From Antrihabitans stalactiti (lineage in GTDB: Bacteria > Actinomycetota > Actinomycetes > Mycobacteriales > Mycobacteriaceae): a stretch of DNA of 64,000 bases. A model generated the notes under the pieces. That model had not been told where the DNA came from. It saw only the letters and a program-made list of their open reading frames with translations, and did not search any database. The DNA lies in contig NZ_VCQU01000009.1 of assembly GCF_012932915.1 (NCBI RefSeq), positions 186,001 through 250,000 on the forward strand, given 5' to 3'. The first letter of the stretch is position 1; each line of letters begins with the position of its first letter. Shown here in pieces: positions 53,601 through 64,000 of the stretch. The position numbers and the translations under genes were made by a program.

Positions 53601-56600
53601 CGACGACAGCTTCTTCGCCCTCGGGGGCGACAGCATCCTGTCGATCCAGCTCGTGGCCCGCGCAAAGGCTGCCGGCGTAAACATCACGGCGCGCGACGTA
53701 TTCGAACGAAAGACCGTCGCCGCCATCGCGGCTGTTGCAACCGACGCTCAGGCCCAAGAGAAATTGGAAGAGCTGGAAGGCGGCGGTATCGGTCCAGTCG
53801 CGATGACGCCCGTCATCGCAACAATGCTCGCTCGAGGCGGACCGATCGATCGCTTCAGTCAGGCAGTACTCGTTCGGGTGCCTGCCGATCTCGACCCCGA
53901 GATCCTCACAACTGCACTACAGGCGGTAATCGACCACCATGATGTGCTGCGTGCACAGCTCGCCGACGGCCCCGCTGGAACTCGGCAGCTCGAGTGCCGC
54001 TTACCGGGAACAGTCGTTGCCGCAGATCTGTTCAGCCACATCGTGGTTGGAGCAGATGAGACATCGGATGCTGTTGCCGAGAGGGAATTACACGCTGCCG
54101 CAGATCGATTGGACCCAGCGGCGGGCACGATGTTGCAAGCGATCTGCATGTCGCAACCTGGCCTCGACGGCCTACTGTGGCTGGTGATTCACCATCTCGC
54201 GGTCGACGGCGTGTCCTGGCGAATCCTTCTGCCCGACTTGGTGACTGCATGGTCGATGGCAGCGAACGGCACGCCTGCGATGCTCGGCGAGGTCGGGACG
54301 TCGTATCGACGATGGGCCCATGCATTGACCGAGACCGCGCACGACGCACGGCGCGTCGAAGAACTGCAGCGCTGGCGGCAGGTCGCGCAGGCCGAAGACC
54401 CCACTCTCGGTGCTCGCGCGATCGATCCAGCCGTCGACACAGTAGCGACTGCTGCCGAATTCACGGTCACTCTCGACACGGCGACGGCGAGCAGTGTGCT
54501 CACCACCGTCGCCGACAAATTCCACTGCAGCGCCGACGTTGGAATGCTTGCGGCACTTGCGATCGCCGTCGCACGGTGGCGCCGACAGCGCGGCTGCGAC
54601 GGCGACTCGGTGGTACTGAACCTCGAAGGTCATGGACGCGAAGAGGGAATCGCTGCAGGCGCGGACCTGTCGCGCACCGTCGGGTGGTTCACCACGATCT
54701 ATCCGGTTGCATTGCGCTGCAACGACATCGTCGCCGGCAATGGATCCGACAGCGGGCTGGACGCCGCGATCAAGGCGGTCAAAGAGCAACTTCGCGAGAT
54801 GCCCGACCGCGGCATCGGATTCGGCCTGCTGCGCCACCTGAACGCCCACACGGCGGAGTCCCTCGCAGGCCACCGCGAACCTCAGATCAGCTTCAACTAT
54901 CTCGGCCGAACCGGTGCCGGTGGCGGCGACGGGGTCTGGCTGCCGATCCGATTCGCCGCGACGCGCGACGCCGCGATGCCGTTGCCTGCGGTGCTCGATA
55001 TCAACGCACTGACTCGCGACACCACGGCAGGCCCCGAGCTAGACGTGACGATCACCTACGCGTCGAAGCTCTTGGACGAGAACGATGTACGCGAGCTCGT
55101 TCGGATCTGGGTCGAGGTCTTGCAGGCCGTCGCCGTTCGAGCTGCCGTTCCCGGTGCCGGTGGCCACAGCCCGTCGGACTTCCCGTTGACCTCGGTCACC
55201 CAATCCGAGATCGACCGATGGGAAAAGCGCTATCCGGCACTGACCGACGTCTGGCCGCTTTCCCCGCTGCAGTTCGGCATGCTCTTCCACGCGCTCTACG
55301 ACACCGAGACTGCCGACGACTACACGGTCCAGGTCCGGATGACCGTGAGCGGTCCAGTCGATTCTGCCCGCATTCGCCGAGCGGCACAGCAACTCGTCGA
55401 TCGCCACGAAATTCTGCGCGCTGCATTCGTGGAGACGGATTCGGGACCGCGCCAGGTCGTCGTCGCCCATGCGGAAATCGATTGTCGTGAAATAGATCTC
55501 ACCCATATTGTCGACGACGAGGAGCGTGCCGACGCTGCCGCCCAGGCGATTGCCAGCGACAAGGCAACGCGCTTCGACCTCTCCCGGGCACCGCTTCTCC
55601 GCGTCACCTTGATTCGCACGGGCTCCGACCAGCATCAGCTACTGATGACCAACCACCACGTGGTGTTGGATGGCTGGTCGACGCCGTTGCTCGTGCAGGA
55701 GTTGTTGCTCCTGTACGCCGATGTGCCTGCGGCACACTTGACACCGGCTCGTTCGTATTCCGAGTACCTGTCCTGGCTGAGCAAACAAGACCCCGAAGAA
55801 TCGAGAGCGCCTTGGCTGCAGTCACTTTCCGGCGTGGAAGCCCCGACCCGAGCAGTGCGCAGACTGGCACGCATCGAGTCGACCCAGACCGGAAGGGTCT
55901 CGACCGACGTTGGCGCAGACACGATCGCCGCTATCGGGGCTCTCGCGCGCGACTACAGCGTGACACCTAACACGGCCATTCAGACGGCGTGGGCGATCGC
56001 GCTGTCCACCTTGACCGGTCGCAACGACGTCGTGTTCGGCGGCACAGTGTCCGGGCGGCCGCCGCAACTGGCCGGCGTGGAGTCCATGATCGGCCTCTTC
56101 ATCAACACAGTTCCGGTACGGGTGACACTGGATCCGCGCGAAACCGTCGCGCAACTATTGGTTCGCGTCCAGCACGAACAATCCGCGGTCCGCGAGGTCC
56201 AACACGTCGGTCTCGCCGAGATCCATCGGGAACTCGGACTTCCCGAACTGTTCGATACGTTGACGGTGTACGAGTCCTATCCCGTCGACAAAGGTGCGCT
56301 GGGGCGTTCGCTCGAGGTTGCCGGCATGCAGGTGCTCGATATCGAGATCGACGATGCGACGCCGTACCCGTTGAGCCTGATGGCAATTCCGGCCAAAACC
56401 AGCGGGATTGCGGGCGGTGAATCCCTGAAGTTGTTGCTCAAGTACGCCGCAGACGAGTTCGACGACGGCGCAGCACACGAGCTTTTGACGCGATATCTCC
56501 GGCTTCTCGACGATCTCACGCGAAACCCGCATGCCCGCGTCGGATCGCTGCAACCGTCCAGCTCTGCCGAACGTTCGACTCTCGCACCGGTTTCCGGCAT

Positions 56601-56805
56601 GCCGCAGGCAGAGCCGGCGACGCTGCCCATGCTTCTGCGCACTGCGGCAACTATCGACCCCGACGCAGTCGCGGTGTCGTCGGGCGACCACGACCTCACC
56701 TACCGTGAGATCGACAGCTGGTCCAATCGTCTCGCCCGCGTGCTGCTCCGGCACGGCGCCGGACCGGAAAAGTTCGTCGTTATCGCGCTGACCCGGTCGG
56801 TCTAG
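50614..56805 (+). CDS. Non-ribosomal peptide synthetase, first part, ended by an amber codon
   Basis: A 2063-residue section of an NRPS starting [20 protein letters not shown]. Order: condensation domain C1 (about 15-440, HHIALDG), A1 (about 470-970: [28 protein letters not shown]), carrier PCP1 (about 975-1045, FFALGGDSI), epimerisation domain E1 (about 1062-1512: [25 protein letters not shown]), condensation domain C2 (about 1520-1970, [10 protein letters not shown]), and the start of A2 (from about 2000, [20 protein letters not shown]). It stops inside A2 at VIALTRSV, where the sister modules read RSIES and RSVES, so the TAG replaces Glu. Read by hand, the A1 pocket code is DALFTGCIVK (hydrophobic). 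GAGGT lies seven bases before the ATG. Confidence 0.93.
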   Translation: MHEQFRASIDSSSNLLGANIFPLSAAQRGIWFAQHVAGAAPISIAQYVDISGQLDIDALTAATRQAGREFGTGYLRLVEFDGVPYQVVDETLDDEPALHDFRGDRDPVAAAHAWMDAEYSAPLDLLRDRLVKAELLRIGDERCFLYSRIHHIALDGYAAMTMVQRIAALYNARVNGEQEPPRLADDLLSIVEFDAAYRRSPRFAADGEYWREHLAGLPEVVSLASGRAPVHSHPRRVSAELPAETSALLDALVAASNSSVAVVIVAAFGTYMSRMTGHSDITLSLPVSGRTTASLRRSGGMVANVVPLRVTLDRTTTIGHLVRTAQSELTGALRRQRYRQEDIMRDLGYARDNTASFGPSVNIMAFDARIELGKSVGTLHVLTSGLIEDLFVNLYPGIGGSSTHIDFQANPNMYSDDELRGHHARFLDFLHGFLAAGLDSPQSSLELMTGRERAELVPAWGRQSEPPSTLPTILEKAAARNREHPALIMGDTEVTYAQLERRSNSLANVLLDMGARPETTVAVALSRSIESICTLWAIAKTGAAFLPVDPTYPRDRIEHMLTDSGVRTGVTTRADRAGLPDSVEWLVIDDFATMRAIRMSPDTPITDDHRGASIHLDHAAYMIYTSGSTGKPKGVVVTHRGLANFAAEQRDRYVVDASARVLHVSSPSFDASLLELLLAVDAGAALVIAPKDVFAGPPLQQLLADKRISHAFITPAVLATLDPTALPQLRVLTVGGEAVPTDLVQRWTPGRQFHICYGPTETVIVVLISSALGVADPVNLGGPIRGVAAVVLDEWLQPVPVGAPGELYIMGVQLARGYHRRPALTAARFVANPFGAPGSRLYRTGDVVRWSRPGTLEYMGRSDFQVKIRGLRIELGEIDAVLMRDDSISFALTRSVQTPSGGTVLAAYVQPNANTAVDVGRLKSYVAQFLPEYMVPGSITVLDSFPLTPVGKVDRTALPAPDFTAQSATARPPTTPREEVLVALFAELLAVESVGVDDSFFALGGDSILSIQLVARAKAAGVNITARDVFERKTVAAIAAVATDAQAQEKLEELEGGGIGPVAMTPVIATMLARGGPIDRFSQAVLVRVPADLDPEILTTALQAVIDHHDVLRAQLADGPAGTRQLECRLPGTVVAADLFSHIVVGADETSDAVAERELHAAADRLDPAAGTMLQAICMSQPGLDGLLWLVIHHLAVDGVSWRILLPDLVTAWSMAANGTPAMLGEVGTSYRRWAHALTETAHDARRVEELQRWRQVAQAEDPTLGARAIDPAVDTVATAAEFTVTLDTATASSVLTTVADKFHCSADVGMLAALAIAVARWRRQRGCDGDSVVLNLEGHGREEGIAAGADLSRTVGWFTTIYPVALRCNDIVAGNGSDSGLDAAIKAVKEQLREMPDRGIGFGLLRHLNAHTAESLAGHREPQISFNYLGRTGAGGGDGVWLPIRFAATRDAAMPLPAVLDINALTRDTTAGPELDVTITYASKLLDENDVRELVRIWVEVLQAVAVRAAVPGAGGHSPSDFPLTSVTQSEIDRWEKRYPALTDVWPLSPLQFGMLFHALYDTETADDYTVQVRMTVSGPVDSARIRRAAQQLVDRHEILRAAFVETDSGPRQVVVAHAEIDCREIDLTHIVDDEERADAAAQAIASDKATRFDLSRAPLLRVTLIRTGSDQHQLLMTNHHVVLDGWSTPLLVQELLLLYADVPAAHLTPARSYSEYLSWLSKQDPEESRAPWLQSLSGVEAPTRAVRRLARIESTQTGRVSTDVGADTIAAIGALARDYSVTPNTAIQTAWAIALSTLTGRNDVVFGGTVSGRPPQLAGVESMIGLFINTVPVRVTLDPRETVAQLLVRVQHEQSAVREVQHVGLAEIHRELGLPELFDTLTVYESYPVDKGALGRSLEVAGMQVLDIEIDDATPYPLSLMAIPAKTSGIAGGESLKLLLKYAADEFDDGAAHELLTRYLRLLDDLTRNPHARVGSLQPSSSAERSTLAPVSGMPQAEPATLPMLLRTAATIDPDAVAVSSGDHDLTYREIDSWSNRLARVLLRHGAGPEKFVVIALTRSV
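56803..56805 (+). other. In-frame amber codon interrupting the NRPS gene
   Basis: The frame reads GTC TAG TCG at 56800-56808. The equivalent codons in module 3 are GTC GAG TCG and in module 1 ATC GAA TCG, so one base change (G to T at 56803) would explain the stop. The same frame carries on with no further stop for 7.2 kb. Confidence 0.95.
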
Positions 56806-59800
56806 TCGATCGTCGCCGTGTGGGCTGTCGCGAAAACCGGTGCGGCATTTCTTCCGATCGATCCGAACTACCCGCCCGACCGGATCGAGCACATGGTGAC
56901 GGACTCTCGCGCATCGGTGGGCGTGACGGTCCTGAACGAAGGAGCCAACCTCCCGGCAACGATCGACTGGTTGTTGCTCGACGACATCGCAACGATCCGA
57001 CGGACCATGACGGTCAGCGACGAACCGCTCACCGATTCCGACCGCGCACCGATTCACCTCGATCAGACGGCGTACGTCATCTACACCTCGGGCTCGACCG
57101 GAAAGCCGAAAGGCGTTGTCGTGTCCCATCGCGGCCTGGCCAACTTCACAGCTGAGCAACGTGAGCGCTATTCCGTCGACGCGGAGTCGCGCGTGCTGCA
57201 TGTCGCGTCGCCGAGCTTCGACGCGATGATGCTCGAATTCTTGATGGCGGTCGGCGCTGGTGCCACACTGATCGTTTCGCCGCCCGATGTCTACGCAGGC
57301 CACTACCTGCAGCAACTGATCGACGACCGGCGGGTGTCGCACGCATTCATCACGCCCGGTGTGCTTTCGACGCTCGACCCTTTCGCGACCCCTACCTTGC
57401 GGACGTTGGTGGCAGGTGGCGAGGCGGTGCCGGCCGAACTGGTCCAGCGTTGGGCCCCAGGCCGTAACCTGCACAACGGTTACGGACCGACGGAGACCAT
57501 CATCATGGTGGCAATCAGCCACGCGATGGACCCGAACGAACCGGTCACGATCGGCGGCCCAATTCGCGGCGTCGAGGCTGTCGTGCTCGACGCCTGGCTG
57601 CGCCCGGTGCCACTCGGCATAGCCGGCGAGCTCTACATCGGCGGCGCGCAGCTCGCCCGCGGGTACCACGACCGACCAGAACTCACCGCCGATCGGTTCG
57701 TCGCGAATCCTTTCGGAAAGCCCGGTGCACGGCTTTACCGAACAGGGGATGTCGTGCGCTGGATCATGGCATCGAGCGGCGATCTCGAGCTGGAGTATCT
57801 GGGGCGCACCGACTTTCAAGTCAAGATTCGCGGCTTGCGAATCGAATTGGGGGAAATCGACGCCGTCCTTTCTGCGGGCAACGACCTCGAGTACGCCGCC
57901 ACACTCGGCCTGCGCGGCCCGGCGGGGTCCACCGTTCTCGTGTCGTATGTCGTGCCCGCCTCGGGAGCCGCCGTCGATCCCGATCAGTTACGCGAACGAG
58001 TCGCAGCGGCGGTACCCGGCTACATGGTTCCGTCGGGTGTCATCGTCCTCGACGCGGTGCCGTTGACACCGGTCGGCAAACTCGACCGAAGCGCACTGCC
58101 GATGCCTGATTTCTCGGCTGGTCGCAGCCCATTCCTTGCGCCGCGAACACCTGCCGAAGAGTCGGTCGCTGCGGTGTTCGGAGAAGTGTTGAATCTCGAC
58201 CGAGTCAGCATCAACGAATCCTTCTTCGATCTGGGTGGCAACTCGTTGCTTGCGACGAGAATCGTCGCCCGAATCAACGCGACGCTGGAATCGACTGTCT
58301 CACTGCGTGATCTGTTCGATGCCCCGACGGTAGCGCAGCTGGCCGCGCGGCTGCGACCGGCGTCGGATCGTCGCGACCGAACACAGCTCGTGGCCCGGAC
58401 CCGACCAGAGCGGATTCCGCTTTCGGCGGCGCAGCAACGGATGTGGGTACTCAACCAGCTCGATACCGATTCCCCCGCCTACAACGTTGCGATTGCCCTG
58501 CGGCTCACCGGCAACCTCGATGTCGCGGCGCTCAACACTGCAATCGGCGACGTGATCGGCAGGCACGAAAGTCTGCGGACGATGTACCCGTCCGATGCCC
58601 TGGGTCCAGTTCAAGTGATCTTGGCGCCCGCCGCGGCGACGCCGGAGCTCACCGCGGTTACTGTCGCTGCGCGAGACGTGTTCGAACACGTTGCCGCGCT
58701 GGTAGGCACCGGATTCGATGTGACTGCGGGAGCACCGTTGCGCCTGGGACTGCTGCGCCTTGCACCGGATATCCATGTCGTTGTAGTCGTGGTCCACCAC
58801 ATCAGCACCGACGGCGTGTCGATGGCACCGCTCGGCGCAGATCTCATTGCGGCATACGCGGCTCGTGCCGAAGGTCTTACGCCCCAGTGGGAACAGTTGC
58901 CGGTGCAATATGCCGACTTCACCCTCTGGCAGAGCGACGTCCTCGGTGACGAGAACGACGACGAGTCGCTCGCTGCGCGACAGGTCCGGTTCTGGTCGGA
59001 AACCCTCGCGGATTTGCCCGAACGCCTGGAGTTGCCTACGGATAGGCCACGTCCGGCCGTTCAGACGATGCGCGGGGCGAGCATCGAGTTCAGCATCGAC
59101 GCTGCAACGCACCGCAACGCAATGGAATTCGCTCAACAACGCAACACGAGCCTCTTCATGATCGTGCACACGGCGCTCGCCGTCGTACTGGGGCGACTGT
59201 CCGGAACCAGCGACATCACAGTTGGCACACCGGTCGCGGGCCGTTCGGAACAGGCCCTCGACAACGTGGTCGGGATGTTCGTGAACACGCTCGCGCTGCG
59301 CACAGTGATCGATGAGCAGGCCACTATTGCGGACCTGCTCTCGAACGTCCGCAATGTGGATCTCGATGCGTTCGCCAACGCCGACATCCCATTCGAGCGG
59401 ATCGTCGTAGCGCTCGACCCCACCCGCTCCGCCTCGCATCACCCGATCTTCCAGGTCATGCTGTCCTTCGAGAACTTCGCCATACCCGTGGTCGAATTGC
59501 CTGGTCTCACAGTTCGACTCGAAGATCTTCGACGCGAAACCGAGCAATTCGATCTGTCCCTCGTATTGCGCGAGAACGCGGGCGGCCTGACCGGCTCGCT
59601 GAGCTATGCGACCGACCTCTTCGACGCGGCCACAGCCCGCGCCTTCACTGAACGCTTCGCCAGCGTTCTCGCCCAGGTCTGCACGCAGCCCGACCGACGG
59701 GTCGGCGCGCTCACCGTGCTTTCCAACACCGAACGCGAGGCATTGGTTCCCGCGCGCGGTCGAGATGGTCTGCCCGCTCGAACGTGGCCAGACCTATTGA

Positions 59801-62800
59801 CTTCCGCTGTCGCATGCCACGCCGACGACCCAGCGCTGATCGCGGGTACCGAGACGCTGACCTATCGCGAGCTGGATGAACGGTCGAATCGGCTGGCGCG
59901 CGTACTCATCCGGGCCGGGGCGCGACCGGAGTCCATGGTCGCGGTTGCGCTACCTCGCTCGGTCGAGTCGGTCGTGACGATGTGGGCGGTCGCGAAGACG
60001 GGCGCTGTGTTCGTCCCTGTCGACCCGAATCATCCGGCCGAACGGATCGCTCACATCCTCGGCGATTCCGGCGCTCTTATCGGAGTGACCGCAGCAGGGT
60101 GGCGCGAACCCATCCCGGAAACTCTGGAGTGGGTCGTGCTCGACGATCCAGCCGTGCAGTCGACGTGCGCTGCGGCGGAAGCGACGCCGATCACCGACGA
60201 CGACCGACGCAGTCCGCTACGGATAGAGCACTGCGCGTACATCATCTACACGTCCGGTTCGACCGGACTACCCAAGGGTGTCTGCGTAAGTCACCGCGGG
60301 CTCGCCAGCCTGGTCGCGAGCTCGGCCGCTGCCCGCGCTGCGGCTCTGCCGCCGTTCCGGATCACCCACCTCAGCTCACCGGTCTTCGATGTGTCGGTGG
60401 AGGAGCTGCTTGTCGGTTTCGCCGCCGGCGCGACCTCTGTCATCGTGCCCACGTCTGCGTACGCGGGTCCAGAGCTCGCCGAAGTACTTGTCGGACAACA
60501 TGTAACGCATCTCGATGTGACGCCGGGTGTGCTCGCAACCCTCGACCCCGACGACGTCGCGGACCTGCGATCGGTGGTGGTCGGCGGCGACGTCTGCCCA
60601 CCCGACCTGGTGGCCAAGTGGAGCGACCGCGTGCGGATGGTCAACGCATACGGACCGACGGAAACGACAATATCGGCGACCTACAGCGCACCGCTGTCGC
60701 TCCACGACTCGATCTCGATCGGCAGCCCAGCCGATGGAGTGTCCGCACTGGTCCTCGACCGGGCGTTGCGACCGGTTCCGGTCGGCGTCACGGGCGAACT
60801 CTATCTCGGCGGCGACGGACTGGCCCGCGGATATCACCGCCGTGCAGGACTTACAGCCGACCGGTTCGTTGCCGACCCGACCGGGAACGGGGACCGTATG
60901 TATCGAACCGGCGACCTGGTCCGTTGGAACCCCGACCACACACTGCACTACGTGGGCCGCAGTGACTTTCAAGTCAAGATTCGTGGTCAGCGCATCGAGC
61001 TCGGCGAGATCGATTCGGCACTGCTCGCACACCGCACGGTCGGCCAGGTCACGACCATCGGGCACACGAGCGCTGCGGGGAAGACTTCGCTGGTTGCGTA
61101 CGCCGTCGCGGCAGAGAACGAATCGCCCGATTCTGCGGAACTGACCGAATGGCTGCGAGATCGCTTACCCAGCTACATGATTCCCGCGTCCATCATGATC
61201 ATCGAAGCGATCCCGCTGACGCCGATCGGCAAGCTCGACCGCTCCGCATTGCCCGAACCCGTATTCGCGGTCGAGAGCGAGTATCGCTCGCCGCGAACAC
61301 CTTTGGAAACAGCCTTGGCAGCCTTGTTCGCCGAGGTGCTCGGTCGCGAACGCGTCGGCATCGACGATTCGTTCTTCGCCCTCGGTGGGGATTCCATCAT
61401 GGCGATTCAGCTGATGTCCCGGGCGAAGGCCCAAGGCCTGCGATTCAGCGCTCTGCAGATCTTCGAGCACCGAACAGTGGCCGAGCTGGCGACGGTGACC
61501 GATACCGCAGTAGTAGTTTCGCTCGAGGAACTGGAGGGCGGCGGCGTCGGATCGATGCCGATGACGCCCGTGGTTCGCTTCATGGTGGACGAGGGTGGCG
61601 GCTTCGACCGGTTCGTTCAGTCCGTGACCCTCGCTCTGCCCGTGGGGATTTCGCGACCAGATCTGGTCGCGACACTCACCGTCGTCATCGATCATCACGA
61701 CATGCTGCGGTCGAGCCTGCGGCTCGAAGACGGGCAGTGGCAACTGGCGGCAGGACCGGCAGGCAGTGTCGTGGTCGACGACGTGGTCCATCGAGTCGAA
61801 TTCGATGCCAAGATCGGTGCGCAGGAGCTACACGACCTGGCCGAGGCCGAACTCGATTCCGTCATGGATCGGCTGTCTCCTGCAAACGGCAATGTCCTGC
61901 AATGTGTCTGGCTCGATCCGGCGACACCCGACCGTGGCGGCATTCTTGTCGTCGCCGCGCATCATCTTGCCGTCGACGGCGTGACGTGGCGAATTCTGGT
62001 GCCGGACCTGCTGTCCGCATGGGGCCAATTGTCCTCGGGCGCAACACCGGTGCTCCCGGAACCGACCACGTCGATGCGGCGATGGGCACATGCGCTGGCG
62101 GACGAGGCGCACAAGCCCGATCGAGTGGCAGAACTTTCGTTGTGGCGCAGCATCATCGATGGTCCTGACCCGCTCGTCGGCGGACGCGACCTCGACCCCG
62201 CGGTAGATCTGGCAAGCACGGTCCAGACGGTCACCGTCGAGGTGTCCGCGGAAATCACCGACGCCCTGCTGACCCGGCTACCCGCCGCCTTCCACGGCGG
62301 GGTCAACGACGGGCTGCTGACCGCGCTGACGTTGGCATTGCTGACATGGCGGGGGCGGCGCGGAGTGACCGAAGCCTCGGCACTGATCCGCCTCGAAGGG
62401 CACGGTCGCGAAGACGCCGTCCTCCCCGGCGCAGACACCTCGCGGACGGCGGGTTGGTTCACCACGCTCTTCCCGATCCGGCTCGATCTCCGCGACATCG
62501 ATACCGACGAGGCATGGTCAGGCGGCTCGGCGATGAACAATGCGATAAAGGCCGTCAAGGAGCAACTACGTGCGGTGCCAGACAAGGGAATCGGCTACGG
62601 CCTGCTGCGTTGCCTCAACGAGGAGACCGCTCCACAGTTGCCACATCGGCTACCCGGCCAGATCAGTTTCAACTACCTCGGCCGCGTCGGCGCAGCCGAA
62701 ATGCCCGAGGGCTTAGCAGGACTCGGCTGGCTTCCGACCGACGAACTCGGCGACCTTGCGCTCCGCATGAATCACGACATGCCGGCAGCCGCCGTGATCG

Positions 62801-64000
62801 ATGTCAATGCCATGGTCAAGGGCGACCGCCTTTCCGCCCATTTCAGCTACCCGGAGACGTTGCTGGATCGTGGCGATGTCGACGAGTTCGCCGACCTGTG
62901 GCTGGCTGCCCTCGCTCAGGTCGCACGGCATGCGCAGTCATCGACAGCGGGCGGTCACACACCATCCGATTTCACCCTCGTCGACGTCGCGCAGCGCGAT
63001 ATCGAAGTGTGGGAAGCGCGTTATCCATCGTTGGACGACGTCTGGCCACTGTCACCGCTCCAGGCTGGACTGCTGTTCCATGGAATGCTCGCCGATTCGT
63101 CGGTCGACGCCTACGTCGTCCAGCTGGTTCTCACCCTTTTCGGAGACGTCGACAGTGCTCGACTTCGCGTCGCGGCGCAGGCGATGACGTCGCGGTATCC
63201 GAATCTTCATGCGGCATTCGTGGTCGACTCCAGCGGGCAATCGGTCCAGGTTGTCGGGCGAAACAGCGCGGTCCCGTGGGCGGAGCTGGATCTGCGCGAC
63301 GTGGCCGGCGCCGATCGCGATGCGAGGTTCGCCGACATCGCAGCAGCAGACCACACCGCCGGCTTCGATTTCGCAGCTCCGCCGCTGATTCGATTCACCC
63401 TTGTACGGGTCGGCGAGACCGCCTGGAAGCTGATCGTCACAAACCATCACATCCTGATGGATGGCTGGTCCATGCCGCTGCTGATGCGCGACCTTCTCGT
63501 GCTGTACGCCACGCGAGGCGACACATCGGCCCTTCCTCCCGTCGCCTCGTACAAGACCTATCTCGCATGGCTCGCGGACTGGGATGCGACAACCTCGGTC
63601 CAGGCCTGGCGCGACGCGCTCGCAGGCATCGACGAGCCGACGCTCCTCGCCGCACCGAACCCAGAACGACGAAATTCCGGCACTGGCCGGATCGAGTTCG
63701 GCCTGAACGAGGAGCAGACGGTGGCAGCAACCGAGGTTGCCGCCCGGTTGGGCATAACGATGAACACCCTCGTCCAGTGCGCATGGGGCATTGTGCTCGG
63801 GCACGCTCTCGGTCGGGATGACGTCGTGTTCGGTGCGACAGTCTCGGGGCGGCCACCACAGCTGGCGGGAGTCGAATCCATGGTCGGCCTGTTCATCAAC
63901 ACCATTCCGGTCCGGATGCGTTTCGAGCCCAGCCACACCGTCGCCGCGTTGTTACGACAGGCGCAACACGATCAAGCGAAGCTGCTCGATCACCACTACC
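56806..64000 (+). pseudogene. Non-ribosomal peptide synthetase, continuation of the broken reading frame (runs off the window)
   Basis: The frame continues after the amber stop without further interruption. It encodes: rest of A2 ([38 protein letters not shown]), PCP2 (58145-58360, [13 protein letters not shown]), C3 (58400-59690, HHISTDG), A3 (59790-61290, [17 protein letters not shown]), PCP3 (61290-61500, [11 protein letters not shown]), E2 (61520-62930: [25 protein letters not shown]) and C4 (62960 to the edge, [10 protein letters not shown]). Pocket codes read by hand: A2 DALFVGGIMK, A3 DVEDVGAISK, the latter resembling codes for basic residues. No ribosome site or credible start follows the stop, so as given this part is untranslated or truncated. 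A resequencing error would restore one gene over 13 kb. Confidence 0.85.

Noticed and set aside
50614-56805. Treating the stop at 56803 as the natural end of the NRPS
   Set aside because: The stop lies within the adenylation fold between motifs A1 and A2, and the rest of the domain follows in the same frame.

Overview
The window is high-G+C DNA from a mycolic-acid-type actinobacterium (order Mycobacteriales, most like Rhodococcus, Nocardia or a close relative; the genus cannot be fixed from the sequence alone). The evidence is many GTG starts, CIRCE-controlled groEL, a SodC that lacks zinc ligands, lipoproteins of mycobacterial type, and a gene backbone that follows the Mycobacterium tuberculosis region Rv0418 to Rv0440 in reversed orientation. 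The backbone genes are groEL2, psd, pssA, the Cdc48-like ATPase, a YbdK-type ligase, sodC, a LytR_C protein, a DUF3263 protein, def, a GNAT protein, xthA, thiC, thiD and lpqL. I compared these from memory of the families and locus order; no search was run.

Layout. 1-4 kb: the 5' part of groEL (window-truncated) with two CIRCE boxes, a DMT transporter and a large membrane protein. 4-7.6 kb: a minus-strand signalling operon made of a response-regulator/thioredoxin-reductase fusion, a cyclic-nucleotide-domain histidine kinase and a UBP-type zinc finger protein. 7.6-9.1 kb: padR divergent from a DUF1707 protein and an SRPBCC protein, with twin palindromic operators. 9.1-11.1 kb: a Tat-exported rubber oxygenase (lcp) and its divergent TetR regulator. 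11.1-18.4 kb: a TetR regulator with a perfect palindromic operator, divergent from a five-gene overlapping operon for guanidine/urea-derived nitrogen (permease, two DUF1989 proteins, a carboxyltransferase that lacks its biotin parts, allophanate hydrolase). 18.5-22.6 kb: a nitrate reductase fused to a sulfite-reductase-type flavoprotein. 22.7-26.4 kb: a SIMPL lipoprotein, a LuxR-HTH/VOC fusion, a sugar-dehydrogenase-like lipoprotein and fabH.

26.7-49.8 kb is mostly the conserved backbone: phosphatidylethanolamine synthesis (psd, pssA) with a Cdc48-like ATPase; a minus-strand PAP2/Nudix/ASCH/PEP-mutase-like operon; a YbdK-sodC-LytR_C-DUF3263 operon; def, GNAT, lipoprotein and xthA; a MarR/MFS pair; thiC (with a TPP riboswitch) and thiD; a class III cyclase with the secreted aminopeptidase lpqL; and an ABC-2-type exporter. 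50-64 kb is a non-ribosomal peptide synthetase locus: an orphan adenylation-domain fragment, then a giant NRPS gene broken by an in-frame amber codon at 56803. The same reading frame continues to the window end as C-A-PCP-E / C-A-PCP / C-A-PCP-E / C....

Non-coding structure includes two copies of a long perfect palindrome with a compensatory base change, both between convergent genes; a 106-nt double-hairpin element; several operators; a strong GC terminator; and the TPP riboswitch. I recognised no tRNA, rRNA, CRISPR array, insertion sequence or prophage genes. No gene-free stretch exceeds 300 bases.
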